Shown here: piece by piece, positions 1-6,224 of the stretch
Layout: the number at the start of each line of letters is the position of its first letter
How positions within the stretch are numbered: the stretch's first letter is position 1
NCBI GenBank assembly: GCA_013042765.1
Contig: JABDPP010000394.1
Coordinates: 1 to 7,065 of the forward strand
DNA: 7,065 nt
Direction of reading: 5' to 3'
DNA from: Litoreibacter sp.
GTDB lineage: Bacteria; Pseudomonadota; Alphaproteobacteria; Rhodobacterales; Rhodobacteraceae
Translations under genes and position numbers: made by a program
The notes under the pieces: generated by a model
What the model was told of the DNA's origin: nothing
Database searches by the model: none
What the model saw: only the letters and a program-made list of their open reading frames with translations

Positions 1-1179
1 CATCAGCGCCGCGGTGGTCACCTCGGCGATCATCAGGCCCGAGTTCAGGCCTGGGTTTGGCGTCAGAAAGGGGGGGAGGTCGAAGGACAGGGTTGGATCA
101 ACCATCAGGGCAACGCGACGCTGCGCGATGGCTCCGATCTCGGAGATCGCTAGGGCGATGATGTCGGCGGCAAAGGCAACGGGTTCGGCGTGGAAATTGC
201 CGCCCGACAGGATCGCGCCCGTCTCCGTGATGACCAAAGGATTGTCGGTGACGGCATTGGCCTCGATCTCCAGTGTGCGGCCGATCGAACGCAGAAGGTC
301 CAGCGCCGCGCCGGTTACCTGCGGCTGGCAACGGATGCAATAGGGGTCCTGCACCCGGGTATCGGCTATCCGGTGGCTCTCGCGGATAACACTTCCCTGC
401 ATCAGAGCCGACATCTCGCGGGCTACGTCGATCTGACCTGCATGGCCGCGCAGGGCGTGGATCGCGGGGTCCAATGGCGCGGTCGAGCCCATGATCGCGT
501 CGGTCGAAAGGGCCGAGGTGACGATGGCCTCCTGAACCAGCGTCCGGGCCTCGAAAAGGCCAGTCAGGGCGCAGACCGTCGAGAGCTGCGTGCCGTTGAT
601 CAATGCCAGGCCCTCCTTGGGACCCAGCACGACGGGGCTCAGCCCGGCTTGATTCAGTGCCTCCGCACCGGGAACGACCTGTCCCCCGAAGGTCGCCTGT
701 CCTTCGCCGATCATCACAGCGGCCATGTGAGCCAGCGGCGCCAGATCGCCCGAGGCGCCGACCGAGCCCTGGCTAGGGATCACCGGCAGCACGTTTTGCG
801 CTAGCATTCCCTCGATCAGCGCGCAGATCTCCCAGCGCACCCCCGAAGCACCGCGCCCGAGCGACAGCAGCTTCAGCGCCATCATCAGCCGCGTTGTCGC
901 GGGATCGAGCGGCGTGCCGACGCCGCAGCAATGGGACAGAATCAGGTTGCGCTGCAGCGTCCGGCTATCGGTGGGCGAAATCCGCATCGAGGCCAGTTTA
1001 CCGAAGCCTGTGTTGACTCCGTAGACCGCCTCGGACGCGGTGGCCGCGTCCATCACGAGTGCCGCGGCGCGCTCGATGGCCGGGCGGGCGTCTGAGGCCA
1101 GTCGCACGGGCTCGTTGCCCTGCCAGATCGCTTCGAGCTGGATCAAAGTGGTAGCGCCAGGAGTCAGGGTGATGGTCAT
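1..1179 (-). CDS. hutH: Histidine ammonia-lyase (histidase), C-terminal part missing at window edge
   Basis: This enzyme removes ammonia from L-histidine to give trans-urocanate, the first step of histidine catabolism, in the cytoplasm as a homotetramer. The window holds residues 1-393 of a protein that is usually about 510 residues. The gene runs off the left edge, so it is partial and not visibly broken. Seen in the translation: [10 protein letters not shown] around residues 52-61 with Tyr53; His83; the ASG tripeptide at 142-144 inside [12 protein letters not shown], which cyclises to the MIO electrophile; NGTQLS with Asn195; and RVQDPYCIR with Tyr280 and Arg283. These are the positions known for the Pseudomonas putida enzyme, so the N-terminus is well aligned with the ATG at 1177-1179. 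The conserved late glutamate (Glu414 in P. putida) lies outside the window. A GGAGG ribosome site sits 6 bases upstream, inside the end of hutI, and the start codon overlaps the hutI stop (ATGA), so translation is probably coupled. Confidence 0.97.
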   Translation of the reverse strand, partial: MTITLTPGATTLIQLEAIWQGNEPVRLASDARPAIERAAALVMDAATASEAVYGVNTGFGKLASMRISPTDSRTLQRNLILSHCCGVGTPLDPATTRLMMALKLLSLGRGASGVRWEICALIEGMLAQNVLPVIPSQGSVGASGDLAPLAHMAAVMIGEGQATFGGQVVPGAEALNQAGLSPVVLGPKEGLALINGTQLSTVCALTGLFEARTLVQEAIVTSALSTDAIMGSTAPLDPAIHALRGHAGQIDVAREMSALMQGSVIRESHRIADTRVQDPYCIRCQPQVTGAALDLLRSIGRTLEIEANAVTDNPLVITETGAILSGGNFHAEPVAFAADIIALAISEIGAIAQRRVALMVDPTLSFDLPPFLTPNPGLNSGLMIAEVTTAALM

Positions 1180-2372
1180 ATCCGACCTCCGAACATGCGC
1201 GCATGAAGCGGGTTGACGCCAATCCGGTAAGATAATTCTGCGGGTTCTCTGACGTTCCAGATTGCCAAATCGGCGCGCAGTCCCGGTTGGATCATGCCAC
1301 GATCCGTCAATCCCAGAGCGTTCGCCGCGTAATGGGTCGTGCCGGCCAGGGCCTCTTCGGGCGTCAGCCGAAACAGGGTGCAGGCCATGTTCATTGCTAG
1401 AAGCAGCGAGCCGAGCGGCGAGGTGCCGGGGTTCCAATCCGTTCCGACAGCCATTGGAACGCCATGGGCCCGGAAGGCGTCGACGGGAGGCACCTGCGTC
1501 TCGCGCAGGGCATAGAAGGCGCCCGGTAGCAGGACGGCGACAGTCCCGGAGGCAGCCATCAGTCTGGCGTCGTCGTCCGTGGCGTATTCGACGTGATCGG
1601 CGGACAGTGCGCAATACCGCGTGGCCAGCGCCGTGCCGCCCAGATTGTTCAACTGTTCGGCGTGAAGCTTGACCGGCAAGCCGAGGGTCTGCGCTTTTTG
1701 GAAGACCCGCTCGATCTGCTCCGGGTTGAACGCGATGCTCTCGCAAAAACCGTCGACGGCATCAACAAGGCCAAGCGCATGAGCCTTTTCGAGCGTCGGG
1801 ATGCAGATGCCATCAATATAGTCGTCCGCGTCCATGTCCGCCGGGATGGTGTGCGCGCCCAGATACGAGGTCACCACTGTGACAGAACGCTGGCGACCGA
1901 TCTCACGCGCGACCCGCAGCATTTTCAGTTCCGTATCGGTGTCCAGGCCATAGCCCGACTTGATCTCGATCGTTGAAACCCCTTCGGCGATCAGGGCGTC
2001 AACCCGGATCAGGGCATCGGTCAGGAGGTCCGTTTCGCTCGCCACCCTCGTGGCTGAAACCGTCGATACGATCCCGCCGCCCGCACGGGCGACCTCTTCG
2101 TAGCTTGCGCCGTTCAGTCGAAGTTCGAATTCCCGGGCGCGGTTTCCGCCATGAACCACATGGGTGTGACAGTCGATCATTGCCGGAGTAACAAGGCGGC
2201 CGCCGAAACTGATCTGCTGAAAGCTCTCGACTTGGGGCGGGCAATCGTCCGGGTGTCCAACCCAATGAATGAGTCCGTCGTCAATGGCGATGGCTCCATT
2301 TTTGATCAGACCGTAGGCGCCCTTATCCGGGTTCATCGTAGCGACAGTGACTTCTTTGATCAGGCGTTGCAC
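1176..2372 (-). CDS. hutI: Imidazolonepropionase
   Basis: This enzyme hydrolyses 4-imidazolone-5-propanoate to N-formimidoyl-L-glutamate, the third step of histidine breakdown. It is a cytoplasmic metal-dependent amidohydrolase. The 398-residue product has the normal family length. Seen: the HTH metal motif at His69 and His71, followed by [21 protein letters not shown] at 139-143; LHAEQLNN with His237; the SADH motif with His260; and [10 protein letters not shown] with Asp312 as the late metal or catalytic aspartate. The start codon is GTG at 2370-2372. It is supported by an AGAGGA ribosome site 8 bases upstream and by an N-terminus that matches the family, and no better ATG lies nearby. It is the first gene of the minus-strand arm and overlaps hutH by 4 bases. 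It is divergent from hutF across a 75-base control region. Confidence 0.97.
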   Translation of the reverse strand: MQRLIKEVTVATMNPDKGAYGLIKNGAIAIDDGLIHWVGHPDDCPPQVESFQQISFGGRLVTPAMIDCHTHVVHGGNRAREFELRLNGASYEEVARAGGGIVSTVSATRVASETDLLTDALIRVDALIAEGVSTIEIKSGYGLDTDTELKMLRVAREIGRQRSVTVVTSYLGAHTIPADMDADDYIDGICIPTLEKAHALGLVDAVDGFCESIAFNPEQIERVFQKAQTLGLPVKLHAEQLNNLGGTALATRYCALSADHVEYATDDDARLMAASGTVAVLLPGAFYALRETQVPPVDAFRAHGVPMAVGTDWNPGTSPLGSLLLAMNMACTLFRLTPEEALAGTTHYAANALGLTDRGMIQPGLRADLAIWNVREPAELSYRIGVNPLHARMFGGRI

Positions 2373-2380
2373 GGCCGTTA

Positions 2381-2386
2381 TCCTCT
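2381..2386 (-). promoter_or_regulatory. Ribosome binding site of hutI
   Basis: On the minus strand the sequence reads AGAGGA, followed by 8 bases and the GTG start at 2372-2370. It decides the non-ATG start of hutI. It is read directly from the sequence. Confidence 0.7.
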
Positions 2387-2400
2387 TGAATAAGAGCGTA

Positions 2401-2415
2401 CTTAATATTAATAAG
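2401..2415. promoter_or_regulatory. Candidate HutC operator (imperfect palindrome)
   Basis: CTTAATATTAATAAG is a 15-base inverted repeat in which 6 of 7 base pairs around the central base match. It covers both candidate -10 boxes of the divergent promoters, the position expected for a repressor site. A second short palindrome, ACAT-TAT-ATGT, lies at 2421-2431 and overlaps the minus-strand -35 box. No full TGTA-N2-TACA site of the type described for Pseudomonas HutC is present, only a single TGTATA half on the minus strand (2423-2418). Which element HutC binds is therefore unresolved. Confidence 0.35.
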
Positions 2416-2447
2416 ATTATACATTATATGTCAATGGAGTCGCTGCG

Positions 2448-3815
2448 ATGGAATATATAAGGGCAAAGCAAGCACTTACCGAGAACGGCTGGCAGCAGGA
2501 TATTCAGATTGGCATCGCGTCGAATGGACGAATCGGCTACCTCGGGCCTGTAACTGCGGACGAGGGGCATCGCGTCGACATCGCGTTGCCGGCACCTGCC
2601 AACGTGCACAGCCATGCTTTTCAGCGCGCCATGGCCGGACTGACCGAGGCGCGCGGGCCAGACCCGAAAGACAGCTTCTGGACCTGGCGCAGGCTCATGT
2701 ATCGCTTCCTCGACCAGTTGAACCCCGACCAGATCGAAGCCATCGCAACGCTTGTCTTCATGGAGATGATGGAGGCCGGGTACGCTGCGGTCGCCGAGTT
2801 CCACTACCTGCATCACGCGGTCGCAGGTTCTCCATACGCCAATCTAGCGGAACTGTCCGATCGTGTCGTGGCCGCCGCCGAGACCGCGGGGATTGGCCTG
2901 ACACTACTGCCAGTCCTGTATCAATATGGTGGCTGTGATCGCCGTGCTCTCGCAGGGGGGCAACTCCGGTTCAGCAACGACCCCGATCGCTTTGCACGGC
3001 TCCACGAAGGGGCAACCGCGACCATTCGCAAATCCAGTGGCGACTACCGGATCGGCGTCGCGCCACATTCGCTGCGCGCCGTTGACGAGCCGGGCCTGAA
3101 CGCTGCCATCGCCCTGTGTCCCGACGGACCCGTGCACATGCATCTGGCCGAACAAGTAGCCGAAGTTGAAGAGGTCGAAGCCCATCTCAAAGCACGCCCG
3201 ACCGAATGGCTCCTGGACCATCACGTTGTTGATCAACGCTGGTGTCTAATCCATTGCACGCAGATGACCGCAGAGGAAACCGTTGCTCTAGCGCGGTCCG
3301 GTGCCGTCGCGGGATTGTGCCCGATCACGGAATCGAACCTGGGCGACGGCATCTTCAACGGAACCGACTATCTTGGTGCAGCAGGAAAGATCGGGTTCGG
3401 CTCTGATTCCAACATTCATATCTCGCTTTTTGATGAACTCCGGACACTCGAATATTCGCAACGACTGCGCGACAGGAGCCGCGCAGCATTGGCAACCGGA
3501 TCGCACTCAACCGGGCGTGTGCTGATCGCGCAGGGCGCAGTCGGTGGCGCGCAGGCGGCGGGCCGCGCCTCCGGCGTCTTGGCCGAGGGAATGCTTGCCG
3601 ATATCCTTGGCCTAGAGACAGACAACCAATGGCTATGCAACAGGCAGGGCGATGCCGCGTTGGACACGGCCGTGTTCGGCGGTCATGGACAGGATTGCAT
3701 CACGGATGTCTGGAGCGCGGGACGCCATATCGTGAAGGAGGGTCGCCATTCCAGCCGCGAGAGGATAGTCCGCGATTACAAGAAGGTTATTACAGAACTG
3801 GGAAGCGACATTTGA
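2448..3815 (+). CDS. hutF: Formimidoylglutamate deiminase
   Basis: This enzyme deiminates N-formimidoyl-L-glutamate to N-formyl-L-glutamate and ammonia. It defines the five-step histidine pathway, in which a HutG amidohydrolase then releases formate and glutamate. The product is a cytoplasmic zinc amidohydrolase of 455 residues, the usual length. Seen: the HSH metal pair at His54 and His56 in NVHSHAFQRAMAGL; DSFWTWRRLMY near 75-85; APHSLR near 205-210; HLAEQ with His232 and Glu235; IHCTQ with His269; and GSDSNIHIS with Asp320. This is the complete residue set expected for an active HutF of the Pseudomonas aeruginosa type. The ATG at 2448 has a GGAG ribosome site 8 bases upstream. The gene is first in the plus-strand arm and is followed by hutC after only 2 bases, so the two are surely co-transcribed. 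A role in general chlorohydrolase-type chemistry is the only alternative, and it is unlikely given the context. Confidence 0.96.
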   Translation: MEYIRAKQALTENGWQQDIQIGIASNGRIGYLGPVTADEGHRVDIALPAPANVHSHAFQRAMAGLTEARGPDPKDSFWTWRRLMYRFLDQLNPDQIEAIATLVFMEMMEAGYAAVAEFHYLHHAVAGSPYANLAELSDRVVAAAETAGIGLTLLPVLYQYGGCDRRALAGGQLRFSNDPDRFARLHEGATATIRKSSGDYRIGVAPHSLRAVDEPGLNAAIALCPDGPVHMHLAEQVAEVEEVEAHLKARPTEWLLDHHVVDQRWCLIHCTQMTAEETVALARSGAVAGLCPITESNLGDGIFNGTDYLGAAGKIGFGSDSNIHISLFDELRTLEYSQRLRDRSRAALATGSHSTGRVLIAQGAVGGAQAAGRASGVLAEGMLADILGLETDNQWLCNRQGDAALDTAVFGGHGQDCITDVWSAGRHIVKEGRHSSRERIVRDYKKVITELGSDI

Positions 3816-3817
3816 AA

Positions 3818-4513
3818 ATGGCTGTTCGGATTACCTGGCAAGACGTTTATGATAAAATCCACAAACGGATTCTGGACAGCTCCTATGCTCCGGGGGACAA
3901 ACTCCCGCGTGACGAGGACATTGCCCAGGAACTGGGTTGCGCGCGAAGCACCGTGCAGCGTGCGATGCGCGAGTTGTCGGAGGAAGGCATCGTCGAGAGG
4001 CGACGCAAGGGCGGCACGCATGTTCGCTCCTACCCCGTGACCCGCGCCACGTTCGACATATCCGTCACGCGACATGAAGTTGAAAGCGCCGGAAAGGTTT
4101 ACAGCTATCAGCTTATCAACAGGGAAATAGCCAAGTCACCGCGGAACGTGATGGCGGCGTTCGGTCTGACCGCACCTAAGGATATGCTCCGCATCGAAGC
4201 TCTGCATCTTTCTGACCGACAACCGTACATCTATGAGGATCGATGGGTCTGCACCGATACCGTTCCAGAGATAGCAAATGTTGACCTCCAATGCGAAAGT
4301 GCCAATGAATGGCTGGTGCTCAACCGTCCGTACGATCATGCGGATTTGCGGTTCTACGCTCAGAATGCCGACGCCTATCACGCGGATCTGCTCGACGCCC
4401 AACTCGGAGTTGCCCTGTTCGTGATGGAGCGAACCACGTGGATTGGCACCGCACCAATCACGACGGTCAAAGCAGTTACATCGCCGGGCTATCAACTCAT
4501 TACACGAACGTAG
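3818..4513 (+). CDS. hutC: Histidine-utilisation repressor, GntR family with UTRA domain
   Basis: This is a transcription factor of the GntR/HutC subfamily that in other bacteria represses hut genes and is released by urocanate. The 231-residue product has an N-terminal winged helix-turn-helix at about 6-72. The DNA-binding helices are in DEDIAQELGCARSTVQRAMREL and the wing is at GIVERRRKGGTHV. A C-terminal UTRA effector domain spans about 80-228, with NEWLVLNRPY near 163-172 and the family ending FVMERTTWIGTAPITTV...SPGYQL. The start was placed at the ATG at 3818, 2 bases after the hutF stop. An upstream in-frame ATG at 3629 would add 63 residues that are only hutF in another frame. The ribosome site GGGAAG (3800-3805) is rather far away at 12 bases, so reinitiation after hutF is plausible. 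The product probably controls both hut arms, including its own gene. The urocanate response is family knowledge, not seen here. Confidence 0.95.
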   Translation: MAVRITWQDVYDKIHKRILDSSYAPGDKLPRDEDIAQELGCARSTVQRAMRELSEEGIVERRRKGGTHVRSYPVTRATFDISVTRHEVESAGKVYSYQLINREIAKSPRNVMAAFGLTAPKDMLRIEALHLSDRQPYIYEDRWVCTDTVPEIANVDLQCESANEWLVLNRPYDHADLRFYAQNADAYHADLLDAQLGVALFVMERTTWIGTAPITTVKAVTSPGYQLITRT

Positions 4514-4684
4514 AACCAAAGCAGCATCCTGATCGTCTGCCGCCTGGCGAGGTAGTAGTCGCGAGGGCCTCATCTCTATTGACGGGGCTGGTTGAGGCGA
4601 AGGTACGGATTTTGCAGTCCCGCATCTCCGTCGCCCAACAAGGGCTAGTTGGCGATCAAACACCTCACGTCCCCTCCTCTGAAT

Positions 4685-4717
4685 GGCTGGTAATGTGAAA
4701 CTGCTACCATTACAGCC
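4685..4717 (+). terminator. Imperfect hairpin after hutC, possible 3' end structure
   Basis: GGCT-G-GTAATG (4685-4695) can pair with CATTAC-AGCC (4708-4717), giving 10 base pairs with one bulged G and a 12-base loop. It is not followed by a T-run, so it does not look like a classical intrinsic terminator. It could protect the 3' end of the hutFC transcript. It is about 170 bases after the hutC stop. Confidence 0.3.
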
Positions 4718-4719
4718 TC

Positions 4720-4738
4720 GCCGCGCGACAGCGGCTTT
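4720..4738 (+). terminator. Weak GC-rich hairpin with short T tract
   Basis: GCCGC (4720-4724) pairs with GCGGC (4731-4735) around the loop GCGACA and is followed directly by TTTGT. This is the best intrinsic-terminator candidate for the hutF-hutC operon, but the stem is only 5 pairs and the T tract is short, so it is weak. Confidence 0.3.
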
Positions 4739-5147
4739 GTCCATAACTGTGTGAATTCGAGCAGTAAAAGGATCTTGAATACGCAGCGAATGGCGGGTTC
4801 GATGGGCCGCACTGCAGCATTAGATCACCATGCTCAAGGTCGTCAGGGCCGCTGTCCAAACCTCTAATGTCGGCTTTCGATCATTCGCCTTCGTTCGTGC
4901 ACGGTGCAGCATTCGGCACTTTGGGCTCGGAGCAGCCGTTCGCGGCGCTTCGTCCGAACGTCCGCTCATCCGCCTGTGCGGTATTCGATTACCCTTGCCA
5001 GGATACATGCTTTCAACAGTCCATAGCTGGTGCCACTTGGTTCATAAATTGTGGGTCCTCCTGAAAGATATTTTGTACGCGGGTAACGCGCGACCGCAGC
5101 TATCTTCTAGCGGCAGGAAATTTCAATCCAATTTAGCGAGGTGCCGC

Positions 5148-5199
5148 ATGACGAAATGACAAAATGCCAAAACTACTGGGCATTCTGTCATTTTGTCAT
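5148..5199. repeat. 52-base inverted repeat built from 8-base ATGAC units
   Basis: The left arm (5148-5168) and right arm (5179-5199) are 21 bases each. They pair at 19 of 21 positions around a 10-base loop, and one of the two exceptions (G5153 with T5194) is a wobble pair in RNA. Each arm holds two ATGAC cores 8 bases apart: ATGACGAA then ATGACAAA on the left, and GTCAT at 5187 and 5195 on the right. The result is four copies, two direct and two inverted. There is no T-run after the hairpin on either strand, so a simple terminator is not favoured. It may be a multi-site operator, a recombination-related site or a structured RNA. It lies between the hut locus and the recombinase module. Confidence 0.8.
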
Positions 5200-5509
5200 C
5201 GATAATACTCACCCATTTCTATCCCAAATAAATGGATTAGCGACATATTTGCTTGAGGGTCGACCAACTTTAGGGTGTGCAAGCTCGTCAACAGGTCCGC
5301 TTCCCGCCCTTCGTGAGCCTACGTCAACCGCATAATCCGCGACCGAGAAGAATGGTTCCATCGATCGCCTACCTTCCACTGGACTTCGCCCGGCAGGAGA
5401 GCGGTAGTGTCCTCACGTCTCCGACGCAGTCGCTGATCTCCGCCCGGATCTCCGGGCTCTGCCTGGTAGCAGGGGCAAGGTGCTCCTGACCCAGGTAGAG
5501 GAGACGGAC
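5200..5509. other. Leader region upstream of the recombinase module
   Basis: This is a 310-base stretch without a supportable gene. Its left third (about 5200-5270) is clearly AT-rich against the surroundings and contains a small inverted repeat, CCATTT (5213-5218) with AAATGG (5230-5235). From about 5280 the composition returns to GC-rich. The promoter of the DUF3489 operon should be here, but I could not find convincing -35 and -10 boxes at proper spacing. A left attachment-site half of the element could also lie here or further left; it cannot be recognised from one junction. Confidence 0.45.
5442..5457. promoter_or_regulatory. 16-base palindrome upstream of the DUF3489 operon
   Basis: GCCCGGA-TC-TCCGGGC has two perfect 7-base arms around a 2-base centre, 52 bases before the first ATG of the DUF3489 gene. 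The small centre suits a dimeric DNA-binding protein better than an RNA hairpin. A link to self-control by the winged-helix-like DUF3489 product is inference only. Confidence 0.4.
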
Positions 5510-5824
5510 ATGATGACTAAGACGAGACCCGCCACGAGCCGGGCCAAGAGACCCAAAACAAAGAAGGCGCAACTGATCCGGATGCTCTCGGCAAAGGCAG
5601 GCGCCGATGTCGAGGCGATCAGCAAGAAGTTCGGCTGGCAGAACCATACGACACGTGCGGCCGTCACCGGGCTGAAGAAGGCGGGCTACGCGGTACGGAC
5701 AGAGAAGGAGGGCGGTCGGCCCATTCGATATCGGATCGTGGCGAATGCGGCGGATGCGGGCGCAGACAACCGCCCGCCAGCCTTTGAGACAAAGGGTTCA
5801 CCGGAGCCGGCCAATGCCGGGTAG
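5510..5824 (+). CDS. DUF3489 family protein, winged-helix-like, part of recombinase module
   Basis: This small basic protein of about 104 residues is recognised as DUF3489. No biochemical role is established to my knowledge. Residues 1-19 are rich in Lys, Arg and Thr and are probably flexible. Residues 20-76 read as a helix-turn-helix with wing: KAQLIRMLSAKAG, then VEAISKKFGWQ, a likely recognition helix in NHTTRAAVTGLKKAGY, and a wing in VRTEKEGGRPIRYRI. The last 28 residues are low-complexity and rich in Ala, Asp and Pro. The start is ATG at 5510 or the adjacent ATG at 5513, with AGGAG (5499-5503) 6 or 9 bases upstream. An in-frame GTG at 5480 lies before that ribosome site and is less likely. 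The stop overlaps the next gene by 11 bases. A DNA-binding regulator or recombination-direction factor for the downstream recombinase is plausible but inferred. Confidence 0.88.
   Translation: MMTKTRPATSRAKRPKTKKAQLIRMLSAKAGADVEAISKKFGWQNHTTRAAVTGLKKAGYAVRTEKEGGRPIRYRIVANAADAGADNRPPAFETKGSPEPANAG
5803..5806 (+). promoter_or_regulatory. Ribosome binding site deciding the DUF2924 start
   Basis: GGAG sits 7 bases before the ATG at 5814, inside the end of the DUF3489 gene. It favours this start over the in-frame ATGs at 5745 and 5754, which would create a long overlap with the upstream gene. Confidence 0.6.
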
Positions 5825-6224
5825 GCCTGATCCGGACCGGGCCACGGCGCTGCAGGACTGGGAGGAGGCCTTCGGATCTCCTCCGCCGCCCTACCTGTCT
5901 GTTGCCTTCCTGCGGAAGGCACTGGCCTACGAGGCGCAAAGTAAGGAGCACGGCGGTCTGCCTGCATCCACGCGTCGTGTGCTGAGACAGGTGGCAAAGG
6001 GCAGGGCGGTCACCGAAAGCACCCGCCAGATCGCCCGGCCCGGGGCTCGTCTCGTTCGCGAATGGAACGGACGCACTTACCAGGTTGAGGTCCTGACGAA
6101 GGGCTACCGGATGGACGGACGCCACTGGCCGTCGCTGTCGGCCATTGCGAAGCACATCACCGGCACGACCTGGTCAGGCCCGCGCTTCTTCGGTCTCGTC
6201 GACAGGGCAGGGGGCACATCATGA
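5814..6224 (+). CDS. DUF2924 family protein, part of recombinase module
   Basis: This 136-residue protein is recognised as DUF2924, a family often found directly before large serine recombinases in alphaproteobacteria (from memory). Its molecular role is not established to my knowledge. Seen: an N-terminal part with WEEAFGSPPPPYLSVAFLRKALAYEAQ at about 15-42, a basic middle (STRRVLRQVAKGRAV), and a C-terminal part with RPGARLVREWNGRTYQVEV at 75-93, GYRMDGRHWPSLSAIAKHITGTTWSGPRFFGL at 97-128. The C-terminal segment resembles DNA- or protein-binding modules in which a small beta unit is followed by a helix, but this is only an impression. No membrane segment or signal peptide is seen. The gene overlaps its upstream neighbour by 11 bases and the recombinase by 4 (ATGA), so all three are expected to be made together in a fixed ratio. 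Confidence 0.88.
   Translation: MPGRPDPDRATALQDWEEAFGSPPPPYLSVAFLRKALAYEAQSKEHGGLPASTRRVLRQVAKGRAVTESTRQIARPGARLVREWNGRTYQVEVLTKGYRMDGRHWPSLSAIAKHITGTTWSGPRFFGLVDRAGGTS

Larger units (their letters stand above)
2373..2447. promoter_or_regulatory. Divergent hutI/hutF control region
   Basis: This 75-base AT-rich gap lies between the starts of hutI (minus) and hutF (plus) and must hold the control signals for both arms. On the minus strand a perfect TTGACA (2434-2429) is followed after 18 bases by TAATAT (2410-2405). On the plus strand TTGAAT (2386-2391) is followed after 17 bases by TAATAA (2409-2414). The two candidate -10 boxes overlap, so the arms may compete for polymerase or be repressed by one bound protein. 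The boxes are seen in the sequence. Their use as promoters, and control by the HutC encoded at 3818-4513, are inferred. The hutF ribosome site GGAG (2436-2439) is 8 bases before its ATG. Confidence 0.65.
4514..5147. other. Non-coding stretch downstream of hutC
   Basis: I see no convincing protein gene here. Open frames such as 4830-5159 (plus) and 4820-5008 (minus) lack a ribosome site, a recognisable domain or a biased third codon position, and they overlap each other on opposite strands. The stretch from about 4860 to 4990 is GC-rich. It has the look of the degenerate intergenic repeat seen in marine Rhodobacteraceae (fragments like GTCGGCTTTCG, GGCACTTTGGGCTCGGAGCAGCCGTTCG split over 4868-4943). 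That likeness is from memory and unverified. Two hairpins near the hutC end are listed separately. No tRNA was found. Confidence 0.5.

Noticed and set aside
190..804. Open frame of 204 codons on the plus strand
   Set aside because: It lies fully opposite hutH, whose reading frame carries all expected active-site residues. The plus-strand product has no recognisable domain and is a by-product of high GC.
3629..3817. Upstream in-frame extension of hutC to an ATG at 3629
   Set aside because: It would overlap hutF by 187 bases and add 63 residues unlike any GntR protein. The ATG at 3818 gives the normal family N-terminus and length.
4632..4654. Hairpin CGCC(C)AAC with GTTGGCG after hutC
   Set aside because: The stem has a bulge and is followed by TCAAACACC with no T-run, so it is not supportable as a terminator.
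4136..4744. Open frame of 202 codons on the minus strand opposite hutC
   Set aside because: Most of it is antisense to the UTRA domain of hutC, with no ribosome site or family likeness.
4790..4815. GGTTCGA motif resembling a tRNA T-loop, a possible att-site tRNA remnant
   Set aside because: The flanking bases do not form a T-arm stem, and there is no acceptor stem or CCA-proximal pairing nearby.
4830..5159. Open frame of 109 codons in the gap, and the overlapping minus-strand frame 4820-5008
   Set aside because: There is no ribosome site before the start, no domain and no codon bias. The two frames overlap on opposite strands, as expected for non-coding GC-rich DNA.
5141..5335. Short open frame starting in the 52-base inverted repeat
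   Set aside because: Its beginning is made of the repeat itself, it has a poor ribosome site and no family likeness.
5664..6155. Open frame of 163 codons on the minus strand
   Set aside because: It is antisense to the DUF3489 and DUF2924 genes, which have recognisable families and good ribosome sites.
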